Shown in pieces: positions 46,218 through 60,100 of a stretch of DNA of 64,000 bases. This DNA comes from Dimorphilus gyrociliatus (Eukaryota > Annelida > Polychaeta > Dinophilidae). Made by a program: the position numbers and the translations under genes. The notes beneath the pieces are model-generated. The model was not told where the DNA came from, ran no database searches, and saw only the letters and a list, made by a program, of their open reading frames with translations. The DNA lies in contig CAJFCJ010000006.1 of the NCBI GenBank assembly GCA_904063045.1, positions 3,984,408 through 4,048,407 on the forward strand. The letters run 5' to 3'. The stretch's first letter is position 1. Each line of letters starts with the position of its first letter.

Positions 46218-48779
46218 TTAACGAGAGTCATCTCGGCAACGTGACGAAATCGCTCCAGTTGAACGTAAAAATTGGTCGACATCCCTTTCGTGCTTATGTT
46301 TGGGCTAAAATTAGAGATAGATAGCGGCTTAGTTATTTATTTGTTTACCTGTTTGTCCGGCAATAGTCTAGAATGATGTGCACCATAAGAGGATACGTAA
46401 TAATCAGGATAGCTGTAACTTGAATGGGATAAATAGCTACTCGACGAGGGTTGTGACCAACTTGGTGCATATCCTCCACTTCTCTGCTCATATTCTCTAA
46501 CATATTGTTCGTACGACTGTGTAAAGAAAATTTAATTTACTAATAATGGAAACAAATTTTATCTTCTATAGTACTTACACCATGTAGCATAGTTTCTTTG
46601 CGAACCCCTGCACTGCTATTATTATACCTGTCTCTTTCCCTCGAACGGCTTCTTCGAGCTTTTAAATAATGTCAATTAAATAGAATTATAATTTAAGATG
46701 GCAATTATTTTACTCGAGTAATATCTTTCTTTTTCTCGTCTTCTGTCGTAGTCTTCTCTCTCAGATGTTCGCCTATGCCTACGATCCTCACGATATCTCT
46801 CCTCTCCGTAATCGTCTCTATAAGATAATAAATACGCATTTCTCTTAACCTCATGAAACAATATTTAACTATATGTTTACAAAGTCCGCGAAAGGAGGCA
46901 CAGGTAAATTAATCATAAACACCAAGAAGTTGAAAGCCTCGCCTAAAAATATTTTGAAATGATTTCCCCGCTGCCGGAAAACACTCATACACGAAGTCTT
47001 TTTTAACATAATTTTTAAGTCATTATGTAATAGTAAGGTCTTTCACACTACTTAAGTCCTTATTGCAATGGTTTTCTCCTTCATTCACTAACAAGTTGAA
47101 AGATAGTCCATTAGTTTCAATTTAAAGATTTGTTTTTAAGTCCGTGCATTAAAGCTTTAGGATTTGAAATTCGTTAACCCTTCCCTCACGTCATACCCTA
47201 CTAAGTTGTGCAGTTTATCATCATCATCGTCACTGTTTCTAACCTCGTCCGATAAGAACGGTAACGTTCGTGATCACGCGGTTCGCGTCTTTCCTCCCAT
47301 CGAGCAGTTTCAACATGGCGGCTACTTTGATATCGACTTGGATGGTCAACAGGTTGATAACGATTGTCCGGTTGCCTTAAGTGCTCTTGTCCATTTTCTC
47401 GTCTTTTCATATTTTCTTCGGCTAAATCATTACGATCTGACTTGGCACGATGAGCTATTTCTCGTAAATCAATGTTTTCATCAGGGGGAAAGAGTCTACA
47501 CAAAGCTTCCCCACATACAGGTTCGATTTCCTGTTATATATTATAGATTTTCTTAGATGCTAGTGTAAGAATGCAATTTTTACCTGACCGTCCCGACCAA
47601 TCTTTACTGGCTTATTTTCGTTCCATGTATTTTGCAAATGAGCACACTTACTAAATGGAAGATCGCGTCTGTAAAATCAGTCACTATAGAGTAAGCATTA
47701 TAAAAAAATACAATAGACTACCGATTTATCCAATCGAGAGTGAAAACGCCCGATAGTGCTCTCGCGCTAATATTTCCAGGCAAAACCCATCTTATAGGCG
47801 GATGATTTTTATCTGATGGTCCTCGAACACGAGCAAAACCTATTTAAGTTAATTAATTGATGTCGCATGATGTGAGAGTTTATTTTAAACTCACCTTGAA
47901 ATTTGCCACTTTCTTTAACGGAAAATATTAAAATGACGTTTCGACAATCTTGATATGCGCGATTTAGTTTAATTTCGTTTTGTGGGGGTGTGGACCAAAC
48001 TCCTTTTGCTTTTGCCAAGGCAATGTTTTCGTGATTGTTACTTTTCATCATATAAAAGCGAGCACTTTTAAAAATATATTTCAATTTTGAGCTTTGTCCT
48101 GTTTAAAAGAGTGGAAGTTTTATGATCTGTTTTTAAAACTCGTTAGATAATCAACTTACTGGGAACTTCTTGTTCTCTATCTTCATTATCTCCAGAAGCA
48201 TTTTTAATTGAATCTGCCGTTGGAGGTTCAATAGGAGATATCTGCCTTTTACTGGATCTTTCATCGTTGTCGGAAGTCTGTTGAAGAGACTTTTGGGAAT
48301 CGCTAGAAGATACATCGTCATCTTCTTCATCATCAGATATGGAAGAATCATGATCACTATTCCGCTTTTTTAGTCCTAGCCTTTCCAAATCTATCAATTT
48401 AAAGAAAGACTAAAACAAAGCTCCTTTAAAATTTAATTTTTGCATACCTGATTGTGAAACTTCGCGGTCGTTTTCGCTCAATCTTTCAAGTTCTGCAACG
48501 CGTCTTTGCCTCTTCTCATTTTCTTCTTTCAGCATTTGCCTTTTGTATATTATTTTTGTTTTCGGGCTGTTTCGACATTCTTCCTCGCTCTCTAATATTT
48601 GGTTATCTACTTCGTCCATCATATCATCACGACCAGGGAAATTATAATCTTCCTCTTCGAAATTGAAGGTATCATCTTTTTTATCAAAATAGCATGGCCG
48701 ACATTAAATAAACGCATTAACAGTTACAATATTAAAAATACAAGAAATTAAAATATCTCTTACCGTCGTTGCTATCCAT
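46218..48779 (-). CDS. YTHDC1: YTHDC1, nuclear m6A reader
   Basis: Exon 1 is a 16-nt coding piece (48764-48779, MDSND plus one base). The next exons are acidic and charged ([14 protein letters not shown]). The YTH domain covers about 47480-48110: [86 protein letters not shown] and LCRLFPPDE. The cage tryptophans equivalent to human W377 (GVWST) and W428 (RWVLP) are kept, as is the KIGRDGQEIE signature. Arg/Glu-Asp dipeptide-rich exons follow ([18 protein letters not shown]), as in the family. The last exon reads [16 protein letters not shown] to the stop at 46218-46220. The protein binds m6A in nuclear RNA and influences splicing and export. Confidence 0.93.
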
Positions 48780-49465
48780 CAGATTTAGCAATGATATTTA
48801 ACCTAAAAATAAAAGAATCCACTTCGTATCAATGATCCTATAAGTTCTCTTGGCGATGTTTCGCTCTAAAGTAGATATCGAGTGCGGGCCTATTTCGTAT
48901 ATATTTTATAATACTCTAGTAGTTCTTTCTTGTTCGAACTTAGAATGCAATAAATATTCATTCACAATACCTGTTTTGGAAGAGTTCTTAATCGGTTCCT
49001 CACACTTAGGTTAAATAATAAGAGTGAAGTTTTCCCGCGAAAGGTACTCACGCCACCTAGACTAAAACAAAAATATAGTACACAAAATTTTCACAAAAAC
49101 ATTCGGAAATTGTAAATTTTAAAAATTTCGGTGGATATGTTACTAAATTTTCTTTTTAATATTCTGTTAAATGTTAGATTATATTAAACCGCTCATGAGT
49201 AACAACCGGTACACACCTTTCTAACCGTTTTCAATCGGGTATTATGTTTCTGTTAAGAAAGGGTAAAGCGTCTATTTAATCTCAATATAAGCTTGAAGAA
49301 CTCTTTGTTTTCATCCTAAAAAATCACTGTTCATATATTTAATTTAATCCCAAATCATTGATATCGTTATGAGATGCGATTTTTAAATGAAACTCAATGA
49401 AATAGAGAACGATAATAGGAATATTTAAATTGTGAAGCTACTGTTGATTGGGATATTTTAATACA
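48780..49465. promoter_or_regulatory. Divergent promoter of YTHDC1 and the zinc-finger gene, with E2F-like site
   Basis: 686 bp between diverging starts. TTTCCCGCGAAA at 49031-49042 is a near-palindromic E2F/DP-type site. No coding sequence was recognised. Confidence 0.45.
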
Positions 49466-52400
49466 ATGCCTGATAAAGAGGAAAACTCAAGCAATATATC
49501 AAATACTTCAATCCTAGTGTGCAATAAAGTTTGTTGTTTAATTATATTTTTTTTATATAATTGTTTGTGTTCGAAAACAGTTTAAGGAAATAGAGAGTTT
49601 GCTGGCAAACTGCTCAAATGAAAATCAAAAAGTTGTCCTAAGTGCCTTATCTAATTTAGTGGAAAAGACTATTGCTTGCTTTACTAATTCATCGTAAGTT
49701 TTTAAAAACTCACAAATTCCAAAACACTATATTACTGCAATTTTTTAGCCGATGTATCAATGGTTATCAGATATCTAGTCATATCGAAAATGGTAAAGAA
49801 TGTTCTGTTTCTAACTTGTCAGATATTGTTACCGTCCAAAGCGATGTTGCTTCGAAAATCGAGAAAGTTAGTTCACAACCTTCAAAACTTTCAAAAAAAA
49901 ATGTACAAGCTCCCAAAAGCATTTCACCAAAATTAACAAGAGTTCCCATCGATAAAGTTGAAACTCCACCGAACAAAATCAGAAAAAGCCAAAGACTAAT
50001 TATGAGTAATAAAAATTTAAATAATTCGTGCGTTGAAAGAATAGATGAAGAATTAGAAGGAAAAGCAAAAGAAGAAATATTCGAAATCCAAACAAGTTAT
50101 AATTGTGTTCTTTGCAATTTGGTATATGAGAGTGTGGAAATGCTTTTGGATCATGTAAAAAGTATACATTTAGTTAAAAGAACAAAAATAAGCAAAAAAA
50201 TAACAAGAACAGAAACTGATGCTCTGGTATGTCGAGAGTGTGATGAATGCTTTTTCAAGACGAAACATATTGGAATCGTACTATTAGATGTATGAATATA
50301 ATTAATTATTTAAATGGCAACTAAAAAAATTACTTGCCTTTTTTTCTCTACAGATAATTAAACATTTATATTTAAAACACCAAAAGGAACTTCCGACATA
50401 TGTCAGAATATTTTATTGTACTGAGTGTTGCAATGAGTTCCTATCTAAAGATGATTTTGTCTATCATAATAAGGTAACAAATAATCTCGAATTGTCTAAG
50501 AATTATTATTATACGTTTATACAACTTAGATGTCTCACAAATCAACTCTTACAAACGTAACTATTGAAAAGAGAGATGGTCATTCGATTTACAAATTTTC
50601 TTCCAATCCGAACTCGATATCTAATAAAAATCACAAGGAAAAAGTCAAATACCTTACAATGGAGTTATACAAAGATGAAGGACCTTTCTTGTGTGCAATA
50701 TGCAAATGTATGGAGAAAGATGATTCTGATGTTGATCATCTGAGTCTATTCGAGCTGTTAGCTGTAAGTATATCATTAAAAATTGTGTAAGATGTAAGTG
50801 AGTCTAAAATAGATATATTTTTTAAGCATATAAAAGAAAACCATCTTATTGTCAACAACCAACGCAAAGCATTGAAGTGCACTCTGTGTGTCAACTCCAG
50901 GCAATTTCGATTTCACAAGGGTAACGCCCTCAAGAGAGGGATGGAGGTTAATTAATAATATTACGTTAGTTTCAGTTAATTTCTCTAAAGCAAGAATAAT
51001 TTGTACTCACAGATAGCTTATCAACAACTTATTCATCATTTTATAAAATCTCATAAGCTAGCGGTACCATCATATTGTTTTTTATTAAAATGTTCCCAGT
51101 GCTCGTATGAGACGGTTTCTCATAAATATTTACAACAGCATGAAAGAACCCAGCATAAATCAGATATGGTATTAATTTGATATTAAATATAACTCCAATT
51201 TATATAATATTAATTATATGTTTATATGAACTGAAGTCTACTTTTTTTTTGCACCAGATGCTGTGTGATTTGTGTGGGCAAAAAATAAGAAAATGCAGTA
51301 TGAAAAGCCATTTGTTGAGTTGTAGTAAAAAAAATGATTCTTCAGATTTATTTGAAGCTTTATCTGAAAGGGCGTTCAAGTGTGACGTATGTGGACTAGT
51401 TGCAGATAGAAAATCAATAATTACCAGGCACATAACAAGAATGCATCAAATGAAAACTGCATTTAAAGTTTGTCTCATTGACCGTCATTTTTCAGATCAA
51501 TAATCAGTTTTTTATGGAATTTTTCTTTTAGTGCGATTATTGCAATTTGACTTTTTTTAACAAGCAAGAAAAAGAAATGCACACGTTTAAAGTACACTCA
51601 GTCGCAATGAAGGATGTTATTAGATGCCCGTTTGTTTTAAATTTAGCATTCTCAATGTATTCTTAGCTTTCTTTCCGATTTTTAGTCACTGCGATTACGA
51701 AACGATCACAAAGTGGATGATGAAGAAGCATCTATTAAAACATGACACAGGAAAATTTTTCTGTTCTATTTGTAAAAGTGAAAGTTCTACCCGTCGTAAG
51801 AATATTATATACTTAGTTCAAGTTATAGTGAATAATTATTAACTTTTTATTTTAAATTGTTACGTTGCAGGGGGTCTAATGGAGCATATGAGAAGATCTC
51901 ATAAAACAGCTTTAAATAAACACTCTTGTCCTGTTTGCCCCTTTGTTACTCAATTGCAGTTTCGTTTGCAAAAGCATATCGAGAAGAAACATCCAGAAAA
52001 ATTGAGACATTGTACTGTCTGTTCTTTTGCAGTAAGAGTTATAACCTGTCGAAGAATATTCCCAGCTAATTCCACTAATTTTTAAAAATTTTCTTTTTAG
52101 ACTGTTTCTGGAGACAATCTCGAAAAGCATTATGCTAAGATTCATAAATTACCTATTAACTCATCTTCTACGCCCATTCAAGATAATATTTCAATTGTTA
52201 GTCCCTCAGAAGTTGCAAGAAAATCAAATACTTATATAATTGAATCACAACTTTCACAAGAGCCTCAAGATACCTACCTTCTACAGAATGGCAATGATAA
52301 GTTGGCTCAAGCAGCAATACAAGCGGGCCTTGTTCCACCGACGTCAAAATATAATGCAAACAATCAGCAAGAAATCATTGTAAATCTGCCTCCTGAACTT

Positions 52401-52520
52401 AGTGATCAGTTATCAACTGGACATGAAGTAATAGTCTTAGCCGATGGAAGTTGTGCAATGTACTTACATACACCGCAAGAGACGATAAATGGGGAGGCAA
52501 CGCAAGAAACTTTTTCATAG
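49466..52520 (+). CDS. Multi-C2H2 zinc-finger protein (about 13 fingers)
   Basis: Not assigned to a named orthologue. ATG at 49466 (MPDKEENSSNIS), then a Ser/Lys-rich linker (SSQPSKLSKKNVQAPKSISP). About 13 C2H2 fingers follow over many small exons, several of REST/CTCF-style spacing: NCVLCNLVYESVEMLLDHVK, CRECDECFFKT, KCSQCSYETV, CDVCGLVADRKSIITRHI, CPHCDYETIT, CSICKSESST and CPVCPFVTQLQFRLQKHI. Most linkers are not the TGEKP type, which argues against a KRAB-like or ZNF-cluster origin. After the fingers a Gln/Ser/Thr-rich segment leads to a hydrophobic/acidic tail (IIVNLPPELSDQL, HEVIVLADGS), which may be an activation or cofactor-binding region. Stop at 52518-52520. Confidence 0.78.
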
Positions 52521-52993
52521 TTTTTCTTCACTATTTTTTTTCGATATGAGGTTTAGATATGATATAGATACTTTAGACTTGTTCTACTTATACTGTAAAT
52601 ATCAACAATGCAGAATGTTAAGTGTCACCTTTCCATCGAAAATCAATACTCCAACCTGATTACTACTTGTTTTTTTGTCTGAAATACAAACTTAATGAAT
52701 AGATCTATCTATACGGCTTATGCCAGTGATTCAGAGTAAATTTATTCTTGTGTATAATTGACTTAACGAATAATTCTCTAAATGACAAATGATATAAAAG
52801 AACATGATTTGAGAATGAGGATAATGATTTATTAACAAGTTTTTGTTTGAAATATCCCTATGAAGGAAGATCTCTCTTTAGAGGAAAAATATGTTATCAA
52901 TCCTGTTGATTACAATATTTTCTGCAGAATTATGGCACACAGAAAAACTAGAGAAATCAAGAGTGTAAGAAAAAGTGCTTCAAAATTGCTAGT
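52521..52993. other. Convergent 3' region between zinc-finger gene and HDHD5
   Basis: 3' UTRs only, AT-rich, no gene seen. Confidence 0.4.
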
Positions 52994-55477
52994 TTATAAT
53001 AGTCCTTCTTTTTTTAGTATCATATGAACTGCCTCATATACGTCAACAGCTACCATTTTAGGTTTTCTTAACCTTGGATCAGCTGTATAATCTCTGTGAA
53101 CATATGAGATTTCCCTTTGGGAGTTATAGTCTCTCATGTCATTATAAACACCAGTACATACGAGTACACTATTACATTCATCGACCCACTTGTCATCATC
53201 TTCTATGATGTCTTCTCCCCCAGCAACTCTCTTTTGACCCTGCCTCCTTAGCGCGATTAATTGGTTGTAGAGATTAGCTCCATAAACATCAACATCGGGA
53301 TTATCTCCAATGAAGTATATTCTTCTCAATGATTTATCAATACCTATTTTTTGAGCTTCTTCTTGTAACACGCATTCACTATGATGATAAGTTATTTCAT
53401 TTGGCTTTCCAATCAAAGATGTATATTTCAAGTCCATTCCACTTATCTTCTTGTATAAACTTTCTAAACATAATAAGAATGACCCATGAGCTAGTCTTGG
53501 CATGCAAGCTTCGGCCATCCATTGCAAGTCTGTATTGCAAGCAAGAACAGGTATATGAGGATCTGGTAGTTTTTCTGGTGCCTTATCCGGCCGACCATTT
53601 GTTAATAAAACGTCTATAATTAACTGCAGGTTAGTTTCCCATCTAATAGGTTCTCCAAATAGAACTACAGCTTCTATTGGAGGAAAATACTTTTCAAACG
53701 CACAGGGCTGTAAAGAAAAATATACTTAGAATATGAAAAGAATAACATGTGTGTTCTATGGACCTAAAAAATACCATTTCTTTTATGTATATAATCTTTA
53801 GGGACATTCTTCATATATCATTTATTAATTCAGTCTAGTTAATTGTTTATCAAAGAAATTATCTCTTTCTTTCAAAGTATCTAAAATGAATTATTAGGAT
53901 TAGTTATTATGCGTCGTTTGAGATTAAATAAATATTCTCCTATTATTCGACTAACTAAAAAAATTAGAACTGATTTTCTGCAATCTTATGTAAGATAACA
54001 AAAAAAAAAAGATTATTTTTATATAAGTGGAAAATAGAAAACCCAGGGTTTTACTAGAAATTTCGTTCAAGGTCATAGCAAGTACAAATTGATTGGTTTG
54101 TAAATACACAAATATAGACTATTTGCATAAGATTCGCACTAGAACAACATATTCTCTTCTTATGAGAGTTAAGGAATTTTTCAATGGATAGTTTTTTTTT
54201 CTCTTAGGAAATTATTGTCTTGAAATTGAGTTGTAAACATAAAAATATATAAAAAAAATAACAATGGAGATGTTAAAATTGATTATGCAATTAGAACACC
54301 TATATTGGGTATTTTGATACTAGCTTAAAATGAGTATAGGTCGCCGAAAGAGGGCAGTTGGAGATTCTGAAGGTCACTCATTGTATGTTTTTGTCTTAGT
54401 AGAAAATATTGCTAATCAACTAATGATAATCATTTTAAGTGATTTTATAAATATTATATACTATCAATCTGCATGCAATGAATACTCGAAATGTATTGTG
54501 CGTTATTAGAATCACTTACTGCAGCTCTCCGTCGGGAATGGTCAACCATATCCAAGTTAGGAAAGGCTTGACGTAATGTTTCTATTGTTGTAACTCGTTG
54601 AAATCCTAAATTCCTTGCAATTTCCCTAACAGGCCCTTGTCCAGTAACCAAAACGTGTTTATGAAATAATTGATTAAATAATTTCAAGGGAGAATGCGAC
54701 ATAACCACTTGATTTTCCGTTACCTGTAAAATGTAATAGCTATAGTTTTCAAATAGGGTAAAACTAGAACAATTAGGGTTTACTCAATTTTCAGCAAGTC
54801 ATTATATTATTGCAAAAGTTCTGGATCACTAGAGACGATGGATGTAGGTATTTATTACACCTTACATTAAGGATATTTCTGAGAAGCATATTTTGTAAAA
54901 AAAACAAAATAAGCCTGTCAACAATTGATTCTCTTCCCGCACAAAATCATATTATAAATCAAATATGTTGCATACCTCAGCATTTACCCATTTGGATAGT
55001 TGAGCAGCCTTTGCTTGACGTAGTGCACTTCCGGCGTTTGTAACAAAAACGGTTGGAACCCAAAACCTGTCGATGATTGATAATTAAAATTTTTGTATAA
55101 AATTGTTAGAATAAAACATACTCTCTATTCTCGTCTGTTAATAATCTAAACGCATCTTTTGCTCTTGGTAGAGTTTGTCTTCCCCGAACTATTACTCCAT
55201 CAATATCGAAGAGTATACCAAATTCTGGTCTAACTCCAGGCTAAAAGTACAAAAATATATGCTAAAATACAAATTAAATCGAATTTTAGTCTAGTCAATT
55301 AATTTGTGTTATCGAGAAAATTGCTTGATTTTCTGTTCATTTTTAACATAATTTTATAACCTACCTCATTTACAATTTTCGAAATTTTTCTACGTTGACT
55401 CCCGGTCTGAATTAGGCTACAAGTTTGGCCAAATCGGTTTAAACTGGAGAAGATCCGATTGGCACAGACGACCGCCA
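52994..55477 (-). CDS. HDHD5: HDHD5/CECR5, HAD-like hydrolase of mitochondria
   Basis: Start ATG at 55475-55477 (MAVVCANRIFSSLNRFGQT), with an in-frame stop upstream. The N-terminus is basic and Ser-rich, consistent with a mitochondrial presequence. Exon 2 gives FGILFDIDGVIVRGRQTLPR with the HAD nucleophile motif DIDG. Then comes FVTNAGSALRQAKAAQLS (motif II Thr), then GQGPVREIARNLGF, then FGEPIRWETNLQLIIDVL, and finally FIGDNPDVDVYGANL (motif IV, two acidic residues). The order and length match the eukaryotic HDHD5/CECR5 group. The physiological substrate is not established. Confidence 0.92.
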
Positions 55478-57188
55478 TTGTTGATATAAGATGCGAAACT
55501 ATACAGAGAGTATATAGAAAACGACTGTAGTCCCGCACTTATTTTGCAAATGTTTCCTTTTCCAGTTTGTAAAGCAGTAATGTTCGAAAGTCTACAGACA
55601 ATATCTATAGTAAATTTTTCGAAGGGTATCATTAGGTTTACGTAGGATAAAAGTACCATTAATCAAGTTTTATTCAATTTTCAATATTTTAAAGAATGGT
55701 TGAAATCATAAAAATAAATATGGTTACATGTTCCCCAAAGTTGATTGTTCGAGCAGTCATTAATCTCTCTGACCCACTAACGAACTATTGCATTTATAGG
55801 CTTAAATACTAATACTCATACTGAATTTTAGCATTAACGGACAATTGTAAACAATTAATGGCAGTCACATATAATGTTTTTGTTTTCGTTCTAAATATAA
55901 ATATTTATAACCTGTTTGTAATGTACCATACACATTGACAGCTTATAGATGCTATTTTACAAGCGACTTACTGAATAAATGTAGTAAAAAACATATAGAA
56001 AAGCGAAAATAAAGTTATCTGATAGATTGAATCGATTAAATTTGTATTCATTAAGACATTAAAATGAAAATAAATATGAATCATTTTAAATAAAGATCAC
56101 TATATAGATTATTTTATTTAATCTTGCAAATATTTCAAAAAATCAATATTGATTAACTAGTTAATAATTTTTATATTTATTGTATGCAGGCATTATCATT
56201 TCAGTTAAAAAGAAACAATTCACTTTGTACTATGAGTTCAAAGTTTATAATGTGGTTTTCTTGTTTACATCCGATTAGAAAGGTTATGTATCTTATTTAC
56301 AAAATGATAATGTTTACATTTAAATTTTAGCTATAGTGCAACAAGTCATGGTTCAGAATACTAATTCGTCCTATTTCTATTACTATTATTGAACCCAGGA
56401 TACTGACATGATTTAAGGAAATCAGTCTGACTGCGTGTGTATATCTTTGTCCCAGATCTCTCTTTTTCATTGAAAGTATTACTTCTTTACAGCTGAATAG
56501 TTAAAATACTTGTTCTTAAAGATTGTTTTCTGAGTTTTTATTTTATTTTCTCTCTACTTGCTGTCCAACCAACCTTGTTATAAATTATTGAAAGATCTAG
56601 TTTTATCCACAAATCAATAAGACTTATTAAACGAACCAGGTTATTTTAAAGGTTAAAATGAACAATTGAAGATAAATCTTATACATACATATTAGTATAT
56701 ATTCTATTTTCATTCAAAAGTTGACCTTTAAACATTTTAAGAAAATTTCTAGACTTATTACTTAAAGGCTTTTCAATAATTGGACTTATCTAGATCGTGT
56801 TTTTGAATAAACACCTACTTTTCGATATAAATGGAAGGAGCTAAATATTCTGTATATTTATTTACATATGATTTTTAATAAGTTAATAATTGTTTTTTTT
56901 TTAAACTTGAGATTGTTAACAATATTTGAAATAAAACGAGATATAAGTTATGCAGAAAGTTTTAAAAGGATTTTAACGCGCCAAATTAACAGGACAGCCT
57001 CTTCCTGTGAAAACATACAATTACAGACATATGTGAGAGAATCGAACGATAAATTTAAAATGGTTTCCTGTTCCGGGTACTTTTTTCAACAGGCTGTTAC
57101 AAAACATATTTACTAGCAGATGTAATATCACCACTCTATTATTGTATACGCCTGCAAAAAGTTTTCATCTATTATCGTCCTCAAAATA
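55478..57188. other. Long intergenic region before VPS13B
   Basis: The largest gap in the window (1.7 kb), strongly AT-rich. An 82-codon frame at 56868-57116 shows no domain, codon bias or splice context and is not called. Probably the promoters of HDHD5 (left end) and VPS13B (right end). Confidence 0.4.
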
Positions 57189-60100
57189 ATGTTCAAACTT
57201 GAATCATACATTACACCTTTACTGTTTAGTTATGTGGATAAATACGTTAAACTAAAGCAGGAGGACTTTAAATTATCATTATGGGGAGGCGATGTTACCT
57301 TGCACAAACTCGATTTGAGGTTAGATGCTGTAGAAAGAGCTATTCAATTGCCAATCACAGTAAAAAGTGGCCACGTTCATGAATTAAGGATACATGTACC
57401 ATGGACAAAGTTAACTTCAGAACCAGTAGTAATTACTATAAACACAATGGAATGTGTTCTCAAAGTAAGAGACACACCACAATCCAGCTCTTCCAGTTCA
57501 AATCCAGAGACCAATAAAAATGTAAATATATTTATGTTGTTCAATTGTTACATTCTCCTTTATCATCTTATACGTAAGTATACGTAAGTGATATTTATTT
57601 CTAAAACTATTGAACAGAAAAGCGTAGAAGAACTACCTCCTGGATATTTGGAAAGTATAGTTAGAAAAGTAATATATAATGCAACTGTTGTTATAAATAA
57701 CTTGATATTGAAATTCGTTGAAGATGACATTATCCTCAGTATTAATGTAAAAAATGTTGAATGCTATAGGTTTGTTAATTTAGACTCTAAAAAGGTTAAA
57801 GTAACGTTTTTACATATTAAATTGCAGTGTTAACAATAACTGGGAGTCGGATATAGTTGATTTAGCTTTGAATAATCTTGTTCTTAAAAGAATATTAAAT
57901 GTTCAAGATTTGACTTTATGTTTAGATAAATGTTCTGCTAGTGGTAAAATAGAAGTATACGAAGATCCTTTATTTTATCGATGCTCTTTATGCGTCCGTA
58001 TTCATATGGTTTATGAATCTTCTAGCGCGCGAGTGCCTTACATTACGAAAGCCAATTTAAATTGTGATAAATTAAATTTTTCTATTTCGAATATTCAGGT
58101 AAGATATTATGAATAACATCAAATATACTTTATTGCACTAAACTCTAATTTTGACTAGGTGCCAATGCTACATAGGTTAATTGAATTAAGTATTGCCATA
58201 TATTACGGAAATCTTAAAAGGCCATCATCAACAGAACCAACAGGTAGGATATATTAGTTATCTATATATAGATTTATAATTGCTTTGAAATAATAATTGA
58301 ACACTATCGATAGAAAATAAAATGGAAAGGATATCATTTAATGATGAAACTTACAAGATTGATCCAGGAGGGCAAGGTGGCCAAGGCTGGGCATCTTGGG
58401 CTTGGTCTTACGTACCTCAAATATTACCAGTCGACGAGGAAGAAAGTAGCATGAGAAAAGGACCAGGAATTTTTGAATTTGCAATGTTTTGTCGTGAAAT
58501 TTGCGTATCTTTTAAAGTTAATATTCTTTTAAATTCTCTTCTAATTAAAACTCTTTTTCTAACATGAATAATATCTTGCGTATAGATAAGAGAGAAAGTT
58601 CAAAGAAAAAAATCTCCCACTCCAAAATTAATAAGCAAAGGAAGTATGGATGTTATTTGGCAATGCATCAGCGCGCATTCTGTCTTACAAGGATTCGAAT
58701 GGATTAATTTCACTTTTGGAATATCGAATACGTTAATTTATTTAGCGAAAGAAAAGGAAAATGATAAGACAAGCGAAACTGAGAGATTACTCTTAAAAAG
58801 TGGATTAGAGATTACTGATGAAAGTCACCATCTTCAAAATTCTTTATTCGATAGTCAAGCTCCCGAAAATAATAAAGAATTACCGTATTTTGTTACTGGT
58901 CGAACAGTATATTTTGAAAAATATACGGAAGGTTATATCCTTGAAAAATTCTCTAGTCTTTGGTTCGATTACGTTTATTATAATGAAAAATTGGTTGAAA
59001 ACGAAGAAGGTAGTTCCGTTGATAAACCGGAAACGGATTTAAATAAAGAAAATTCCAATCTTCGATTCCTCACTGGTCCTTTTAATTTATATGTTTCATC
59101 GAAAACCGTTCAAGCCATGAAAACTTTCTTTGATTGTTTAACCGATCCCTCTTATGAACCGTACTCAAAAGTATTTACCGGTAATTATTTTACGCTTAAT
59201 AAATAAATCTCTAATTAGCGGTAAATTAATTGCAATTCCAAATTTTAGATACGATAAATAGCAACCCAACTTCAACTCCAACTCAACAAGATATCCATTA
59301 TCTACAATCATACATTCCAGTTAGAACTTATGATTTTATCTTTTATCAACCGTCCGTTATAATATATCCGAATGACCGACCGAAAAAGGTGCAAATTAGA
59401 TCAAGAGATCAATCAACAAAGATTTCTTGGCTAATGAGCTGCGAAAAACTGCAAATAACTACTGTAATAGCAATGTACGCTAAAGACGTTGTCAATATTG
59501 CTTATCGTTTACCAGCAATTTCGGAAGAAGTACTACGACATTGCCATTCTCATACACATATATATGTTTGTATAAAATTAACCATAGAGAAACTTTTATA
59601 TTAAATAATGTTATTTTAGCTGTATTCTGCCATTTTAAATTTGGAGGATGAATGTTCAAAATGTTCAATTATCCATCCAGTTAGTGTGGTTTTATATAAA
59701 AGAAATTTATTATATCCCGAAGCATGGTATGTATTGATGTTAATGAAGTTTTCTTAGAATACTAATTAGAGTATAAATAATCAATAAATTTTGTTTATGT
59801 TATAGGAAAAATCCTGTACAAGCTCAAAAGGAGATAGTGTTTGAAATGAGTCAATTCCAAGCTCATATAAGTAAAGCTCAATTATATTTGGCATATTTTA
59901 CATTTATTACATGGTGGAATCGTATTTTACCTGAAAATGATTTAATACCTTTATCAACTTTACGTTTGGATTGTATTAAAAGTATTTATTCTATTAATTG
60001 ATTTAATCAGCGCAAAGAAATAAGTATTAATTTTCAGACGATCATCTTCAAACGAAATTAGAAATTACTCTCGCTGGCCTAGAATTTAGGGATTGCTGTT

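Noticed and set aside
55477-55538. Upstream extension of HDHD5 from a GTG
   Set aside because: GTG is not a likely eukaryotic start; an in-frame stop precedes it and ATG at 55477 fits.
56868-57116. 82-codon frame upstream of VPS13B
   Set aside because: No recognisable feature and no splice connection to the VPS13B start, which has its own good ATG.
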